DNA of 43,443 nt from JADDRA01 sp051005375 (GTDB taxonomy: Bacteria; Actinomycetota; Acidimicrobiia; Acidimicrobiales; CADCSY01). Below, piece by piece: positions 39,658 through 43,443 of this stretch. Below the pieces are notes generated by a model. It had not been told where the DNA came from, searched no databases, and saw nothing but the letters and a program-made list of their open reading frames with translations. Positions within the stretch are counted from its first letter, which is position 1. Each line of letters begins with the position of its first letter. Made by a program: the position numbers and the translations under genes. The stretch spans positions 1 to 43,443 of the forward strand of contig JBPCJK010000062.1 in NCBI GenBank assembly GCA_051005375.1, read 5' to 3'.

Positions 39658-40193
39658 GCTTGGCTATGGTGACCACCAACGTGGCCCAGACCCAGGCCGT
39701 CGCCGCCTCCCTGGCCGAGCTGGCCCGGCCGGGCGATCTCCTGCTCCTGGCCGGCGAGCTCGGCGCCGGCAAGACCGCCTTCGCCCAAGGATTCGCCCGG
39801 GGTCTGGGCGTGGAGGAACCGGTCACCAGCCCCACCTTCACACTGGTGCGCACCTACGACGGCGGCAGGCTGCGCCTGCACCACGTGGACGTGTACCGGC
39901 TCGAGAGCCTTCAGGAAGCTCTCGACCTGGGCCTGGCGGAGATGGTCGACGAAGGCTCGGTGACCCTGATCGAGTGGGGCGACGTGGTGGCGCCGGCCCT
40001 TCCGTCGGACTTCCTCGAGGTGCGCCTGGGCTACGGCAGAGGTGACGACGAGCGCACCATGGCGCTGCGGACGGTGGGTGGTCGCTGGTCGTCCCGAGCC
40101 CACACCCTCCGCCGCCTCCTCGCCCCCTCATCACCGGAGCCCGCACCGCCGGAGCCAGCGTCGCCGGAGACCGGGGGAACGGTGACGTGCTGA
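39654..40193 (+). CDS. tsaE: TsaE, ATPase of tRNA t6A synthesis
   Basis: This 179-residue protein carries Walker A GELGAGKTAFAQG, switch region TSPTFTLVRTYD and Walker B-like LHHVDVYRL, plus LIEWGD. It drives the TsaB-TsaD complex that makes threonylcarbamoyl-adenosine at tRNA position 37. The last 30 residues are a Pro/Glu-rich tail. Start ATG is coupled to udg. It overlaps tsaB by 7 bases. Confidence 0.94.
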   Translation: MSLAMVTTNVAQTQAVAASLAELARPGDLLLLAGELGAGKTAFAQGFARGLGVEEPVTSPTFTLVRTYDGGRLRLHHVDVYRLESLQEALDLGLAEMVDEGSVTLIEWGDVVAPALPSDFLEVRLGYGRGDDERTMALRTVGGRWSSRAHTLRRLLAPSSPEPAPPEPASPETGGTVTC

Positions 40194-40918
40194 TCCTGGG
40201 CATCGAGACGGCCACCCCCCAGGTGGGTTGCGCCATCGGCGGTCATGAAGGGGTGCTGGCGTCCTTCCACGCCACCAAGGGCCGTCGCCACGCCGAGACC
40301 CTGGTGCCGGGAATCGACTTCATCTGCCGGCAGGCTCGCGTCGGCCTTGACGAGATCGGGGCGGTGGCGGCCGACGTCGGGCCCGGGCTGTTCACCGGGC
40401 TGCGGGTGGGGGTGGTGAGCGCCAAGGCCATGGCCATGGCCCTGCGGGTCCCGGTCATCGGCGTCTCCAGCCTCGATCTGCTGGCCTTCCCCGTGCGCTG
40501 GACCCACCGTCGCATCGTTTCGGTGATCGACGCCCGGAGGGGGGAGGTCTTCTACCGTTTCTACCGCCAGGTTCCCGGTGGCGTGCAACGGCTGTCCGAG
40601 CAGCGCGTCGGCGGCCCTGACGAGCTGTGCTCGGAGATCCTGGCCACGGGCGAGGACTTCCTGGCCGTCGGCGACGGCGCCCTGCGCTACGCAGGCCAGC
40701 TCCAGGAACTGACCAGGGTCGAGATCGGGGAGGCCGGGCTGGCCTACCCGTCAGCCGGTTCGCTGGTCCAGTTGGCCCACGCCCGGGCCCTGCGCGAGGA
40801 GTTCATCAACCCTTGGGAGCTGGCGCCCGTCTACCTGCGCAAGGCCGACGCCGAGATCAACTGGCAGGCCCGGGACCACCTGGCTGGCGCGGGCGCCGTC
40901 GAGGGGACATTGGAGTGA
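40187..40918 (+). CDS. tsaB: TsaB, t6A complex subunit
   Basis: This 243-residue ASKHA-fold protein starts MLILGIETATPQVGCAI and has ADVGPGLFTGLRVGVVSAKA, typical of TsaB, which dimerises with TsaD without catalytic metal ligands. GTG 40187 lies inside the tsaE end, giving coupling. Confidence 0.93.
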   Translation: MLILGIETATPQVGCAIGGHEGVLASFHATKGRRHAETLVPGIDFICRQARVGLDEIGAVAADVGPGLFTGLRVGVVSAKAMAMALRVPVIGVSSLDLLAFPVRWTHRRIVSVIDARRGEVFYRFYRQVPGGVQRLSEQRVGGPDELCSEILATGEDFLAVGDGALRYAGQLQELTRVEIGEAGLAYPSAGSLVQLAHARALREEFINPWELAPVYLRKADAEINWQARDHLAGAGAVEGTLE

Positions 40919-40920
40919 CG

Positions 40921-41481
40921 ATGAGTGCCTCTCACTTGCGAACCCACGATCCCCGGGTCGACGTGCGGGTGGTGCCCATGCGCCGGCGCCACCTGCGCAG
41001 CGTGTTGCGCATCGAAGGTCAGGTCTGCCCCCGGCCCTGGACGGCAGGGATGTTTCTCTCCGAGCTCGGGTTGGGCCCGGACCGGTGCTACCTGGTGGCC
41101 CGGACGGACGCCATGTTGGTGGGCTACGGCGGTCTCATGATCGGGGCCAACGAGGGCCACGTCACCACGCTTGCGGTCGACCCGTCATGGCAACGGCGCA
41201 CGGTCGGGGTCCGCCTCCTCCTCGGCTTGGCCGAGTGGGGGGTGGAGCACGAGTGCCGGGGGTTGACCCTGGAGGTGCGGATGGGCAACGTCGCCGCCCA
41301 GGCCCTCTACCGCCGCTTCGGTTTCGTGCCTGCCGGCGTGCGCCGCAACTACTACGCCGAGACCAACGAGGATGCCTTGATCATGTGGGCCCACGACATC
41401 GGTTCTCCCGCCTACGGCGAACGCTTGTCCGCCATAGGCGCCGGGCTCGCCGAGCGGGCCCCGCTCGGAGGCTCCCGGTGA
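40921..41481 (+). CDS. rimI: RimI-type GNAT N-acetyltransferase
   Basis: This 186-residue protein has the GNAT acetyl-CoA site VTTLAVDPSWQRRTVGVRLL and the C-terminal ALYRRFGFVPAGVRRNYYAE, which matches RimI. RimI acetylates protein N-termini. The position between tsaB and tsaD is the usual one. The stop overlaps tsaD as GTGA. The C-terminal 30 residues extend past the usual end. Confidence 0.9.
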   Translation: MSASHLRTHDPRVDVRVVPMRRRHLRSVLRIEGQVCPRPWTAGMFLSELGLGPDRCYLVARTDAMLVGYGGLMIGANEGHVTTLAVDPSWQRRTVGVRLLLGLAEWGVEHECRGLTLEVRMGNVAAQALYRRFGFVPAGVRRNYYAETNEDALIMWAHDIGSPAYGERLSAIGAGLAERAPLGGSR

Positions 41482-42509
41482 GGGGAGCGGGAGCGGTGAC
41501 CACCGGTCCGGACACGATCGTGCTCGGCATCGAGACCAGTTGTGACGAGACGGCAGCGGCGGTGGTGGTCGGGGGCAGCGACGTCCGCTCGTCGGTCGTC
41601 TCCAGCCAGGTCGACCTTCATGCCCGCTTCGGCGGGGTGGTACCCGAGATCGCCAGCCGAGCCCACGTCGAGCTCTTGGCTCCCGTGGTGGCTGAGGCGC
41701 TGGTGGAGTCTGGAGTCGAGGGGGCCGACATCGACGCCGTCGGCGCCACCGTGGGCCCTGGGCTGGTTGGTTCCCTGCTGGTCGGGGTGGCCGCGGCCAA
41801 GGCCATGGCTCTGGTCTGGGACATCCCCTTCGTCGGGGTCAACCACCTCGAAGCTCACCTCTACGCCGCCTTTCTCGAGGAGCCCGACCTCGAGCCGCCG
41901 CTGATGGCGCTGCTTGTGTCGGGAGGCCACACCCTGTTGGTGGCCATGGAAGGCCATGGCCGCTACCGGGTGCTCGGGTCAACCATCGACGACGCCGCCG
42001 GTGAGGCCTTCGACAAGGTCGCCCGCTACCTCGGCCTCGGCTACCCCGGAGGCCCGGCCATCGACAGGGTGGCTATGGCCGGCGATCCCGCTGCCTTCGA
42101 CTTCCCCCGGGCCATGCTCGACCACGACTACGACTTCAGCTTCTCAGGGCTGAAGACGGCAGTGGTCACCTTCGTGCGCCAACACCCCGATGTGGCCACC
42201 GAGGACGTGGCCGCCAGCTTCCAGCAGGCGGTCGTCGACGTGCTGGTGGCCAAGGCCCGCCGGGCGGCTCGAGCGGTGGGCGCCACCACCCTCTGCCTGG
42301 GCGGGGGGGTGGCGGCCAACTCGCTGTTGCGGGAGCGCTTCCTCGACGTCTGCGCCGAGGACGGGCTCCGCTGCCTGTTGCCCAGCCGGTCCATGTGCAC
42401 CGACAACGCCGCCATGGTGGCGGCGGCAGGGTGGTGGCGACTGGGCGCCGACGGACCCACACCCCTCGACGCCGGGGCCGAGCCCAACCTCCGGCTCCCG
42501 AGCCGGTGA
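41478..42509 (+). CDS. tsaD: TsaD, threonylcarbamoyltransferase for tRNA t6A37
   Basis: This 343-residue catalytic subunit has IVLGIETSCDETAAAVV, metal-binding HxExH-like NHLEAHLYA (H123, H127), LLVSGGHTLL, FSFSGLKTAVV and CLGGGVAANSLLR. GTG 41478 overlaps the rimI stop; GTG 41496 is an alternative. It ends the tsa operon; an Xre/nucleotidyltransferase pair is inserted before groES. Confidence 0.96.
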   Translation: MRGAGAVTTGPDTIVLGIETSCDETAAAVVVGGSDVRSSVVSSQVDLHARFGGVVPEIASRAHVELLAPVVAEALVESGVEGADIDAVGATVGPGLVGSLLVGVAAAKAMALVWDIPFVGVNHLEAHLYAAFLEEPDLEPPLMALLVSGGHTLLVAMEGHGRYRVLGSTIDDAAGEAFDKVARYLGLGYPGGPAIDRVAMAGDPAAFDFPRAMLDHDYDFSFSGLKTAVVTFVRQHPDVATEDVAASFQQAVVDVLVAKARRAARAVGATTLCLGGGVAANSLLRERFLDVCAEDGLRCLLPSRSMCTDNAAMVAAAGWWRLGADGPTPLDAGAEPNLRLPSR

Positions 42510-42513
42510 ACCC

Positions 42514-42519
42514 TATACC
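42514..42519 (+). promoter_or_regulatory. -10-like TATACC of the Xre/nucleotidyltransferase pair
   Basis: TATACC stands 9 bases before ATG 42529, just after the tsaD stop. The last base departs from TAnnnT, so this is weaker than the others. Confidence 0.35.
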
Positions 42520-42528
42520 TGTGCTGAT

Positions 42529-42861
42529 ATGCTGCTCACCGTGGACGGGGGCTTGCTCATCCGGGAGGCACGCCTCCGGGCTGGCCTGACCCAGGCCGAG
42601 CTGGCCCGCCGGGCGGGCACGTCCCAGCCCGCCATCGCCCGCTATGAACGGGGTGACGTGTCTCCCCGGGTCGCCACCCTCGACCGCATCATCCGGGCCT
42701 GCGGACTCGAGCTGGTACCTGCCCTGGTCGACTACGACGACCACGACCGCACGTTGGCCTTCCGGCTCATGGATCTGACGCCGGGTGAGCGCTTCCACCG
42801 CTTCTTGACCTTCGTGGCTTTCGCCGAGAACCTGGCCAGAGCCCGTCCAGTGGCCTCGTGA
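42529..42861 (+). CDS. Xre-family HTH protein, probable antitoxin or repressor
   Basis: This 110-residue protein has an HTH_3 domain at about residues 10-65: LIREARLRAGLTQAELARRA, TSQPAIARYERGDVSPRVAT. A helical C-terminus (LMDLTPGERFHRFLTFVAFA) follows. GTG 42541 is an alternative start. It overlaps the next gene as GTGA. In such pairs the HTH protein usually represses the operon and may neutralise the partner. Confidence 0.85.
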   Translation: MLLTVDGGLLIREARLRAGLTQAELARRAGTSQPAIARYERGDVSPRVATLDRIIRACGLELVPALVDYDDHDRTLAFRLMDLTPGERFHRFLTFVAFAENLARARPVAS

Positions 42862-43361
42862 CGACGGAGCGCGGATTTCAGCCCGAACGGATCCTCCAGG
42901 TGTTGGAGCGCCATGGCGTTGACTACGTGCTGATCGGCGGTGCCGCCGCGGTGGTGCACGGCTCGCCCCATCTGACCCAGGACGTCGACGTCTGCCCAGC
43001 CGCGGACCATGACAACCTCGAGCGACTGGCCGGGGCGTTGGTTGAGCTGGACGCTCGGGTGCGCGCTCAGGGAGTGGAGGAACCATTGCCCTTCGACCGC
43101 AGCGCCCAGTTCCTCGCCAAGTGCCAGGTGTGGAACCTGTCGACCATCTATGGAGAGCTCGACCTGTCCTGTCAGCCCAGCGGGACCGAGGGCTACGACG
43201 ACCTTCAGCGGTCCGCCGTCGTGGTCGACCTTGGGGAAGTGGCCGTGATGGTGGCGTCGTTGGCCGACATCGTCCGCTCCAAGGAAGCCGCTGACCGTGA
43301 GAAGGACCACCTCACTCTGCCCACGCTGCGGGCGATGCTCGAGCGCCAGCAGCGGGGGTAG
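42858..43361 (+). CDS. Nucleotidyltransferase-fold protein, possible toxin partner
   Basis: This 167-residue protein has the polymerase-beta-type motif VLIGGAAAVVHGSPHLTQDVDVC (GG...DxD at about residues 27-45), a later strand ending GELDLS with the third acidic residue, and the helical end ADIVRSKEAADREKDHLTLP. These are features of AbiEii/MNT-like nucleotidyltransferases. With the coupled Xre gene it resembles toxin-antitoxin or phage-defence pairs. No target is known. The gene starts at GTG 42858. Confidence 0.8.
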   Translation: MTTERGFQPERILQVLERHGVDYVLIGGAAAVVHGSPHLTQDVDVCPAADHDNLERLAGALVELDARVRAQGVEEPLPFDRSAQFLAKCQVWNLSTIYGELDLSCQPSGTEGYDDLQRSAVVVDLGEVAVMVASLADIVRSKEAADREKDHLTLPTLRAMLERQQRG

Positions 43362-43377
43362 CTCCCCGGACGAGGAG

Positions 43378-43406
43378 TTGTCAGGTGGCCCCGGCGCGCC
43401 TATCGT
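43378..43406 (+). promoter_or_regulatory. Sigma-A-type promoter of the downstream (groES) operon
   Basis: TTGTCA (43378-43383) and TATCGT (43401-43406) are separated by 17 bases, the best -35/-10 pair in the window. The -10 abuts the CIRCE element. Confidence 0.8.
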
Positions 43407-43432
43407 TAGCACTCGACACCCGAGAGTGCTAA
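43406..43432. promoter_or_regulatory. CIRCE operator (HrcA binding site)
   Basis: TTAGCACTC-N9-GAGTGCTAA is a perfect match to the CIRCE consensus. HrcA bound here represses the chaperonin operon until heat shock. Following tsaD, the gene beyond the window edge is expected to be groES. Confidence 0.95.
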
Positions 43433-43443
43433 CAGCCTGCCTT

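Noticed and set aside
1..43443. CRISPR arrays, complete insertion sequences, integrases or prophage genes
   Set aside because: No regularly spaced repeats, transposase or integrase-like protein was seen on either strand.

Overview
The window is a high-GC actinobacterial chromosome segment. The order clpP-clpX-folC-ndk-mreBCD-mrdA-rodA-(TIGR03960 radical SAM)-(DUF2344)-rng-rplU-rpmA-obgE-proB is actinobacterial. So is a glmS-like gene-nnrD-alr-udg-tsaE-tsaB-rimI-tsaD block ending at a CIRCE-controlled promoter that must serve groES. The absence of valS before folC and of proA/nadD after proB, together with gene content and style, would fit Acidimicrobiia or a relative, but this is inference and no 16S gene is present.

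Layout. 1-1107: a DedA-like/DUF1232 membrane pair and a divergent ChrB-N-like gene. 1193-2972: a NarL-type response regulator and its frameshifted histidine kinase. 3117-3993: tRNA-Gly(TCC), tRNA-Pro(TGG) and a wrecked AbrB/PIN toxin-antitoxin pair. 4060-7436: tig-clpP-clpX protein quality control. 7509-8318: an unusual protein built of 11-residue repeats. 8414-15781: folC, ndk and the rod-shape/peptidoglycan elongation operon. 15774-16775: an orphan coiled-coil protein. 16918-21611: radical SAM, DUF2344 and RNase E/G genes. 21691-24691: rplU-rpmA, an antiparallel dNTPase-like gene, and obgE. 24692-26325: a graveyard of toxin-antitoxin remnants plus a broken CPBP-type membrane protein. 26359-27450: proB. 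27487-31268: an ABC-2 exporter with a two-component system, in which both the ATPase and the kinase carry one-base lesions. 31438-34911: a 1157-residue GlmS-like enzyme at the usual glmS position. 34972-42509: amidase, nnrD, a CBS protein, alr, udg and the t6A genes. 42529-43361: an Xre/nucleotidyltransferase pair. 43378-43432: sigma-A-type promoter plus CIRCE.

How it works together. Most genes are housekeeping: translation-coupled folding and proteolysis, cell-wall elongation, ribosome assembly, tRNA modification and D-alanine supply. Genes inside operons are often coupled by 4-base ATGA or GTGA overlaps (nine cases). Heads of transcription units often show a TAnnnT box only 6-10 bases before the start codon and no Shine-Dalgarno sequence, which suggests leaderless mRNAs.

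Most notable points: (a) a 36-bp palindromic element, present between clpX and the next gene, that occurs again exactly in phase as 12 codons inside nnrD; (b) the oversized GlmS-like enzyme; (c) two copies of a 19-bp palindrome in intergenic regions; (d) frameshifts and stops confined to accessory genes while about 30 housekeeping genes are intact, which argues for real decay rather than random sequence error; (e) a 16 x 11-residue apolipoprotein-like repeat protein beside clpX.
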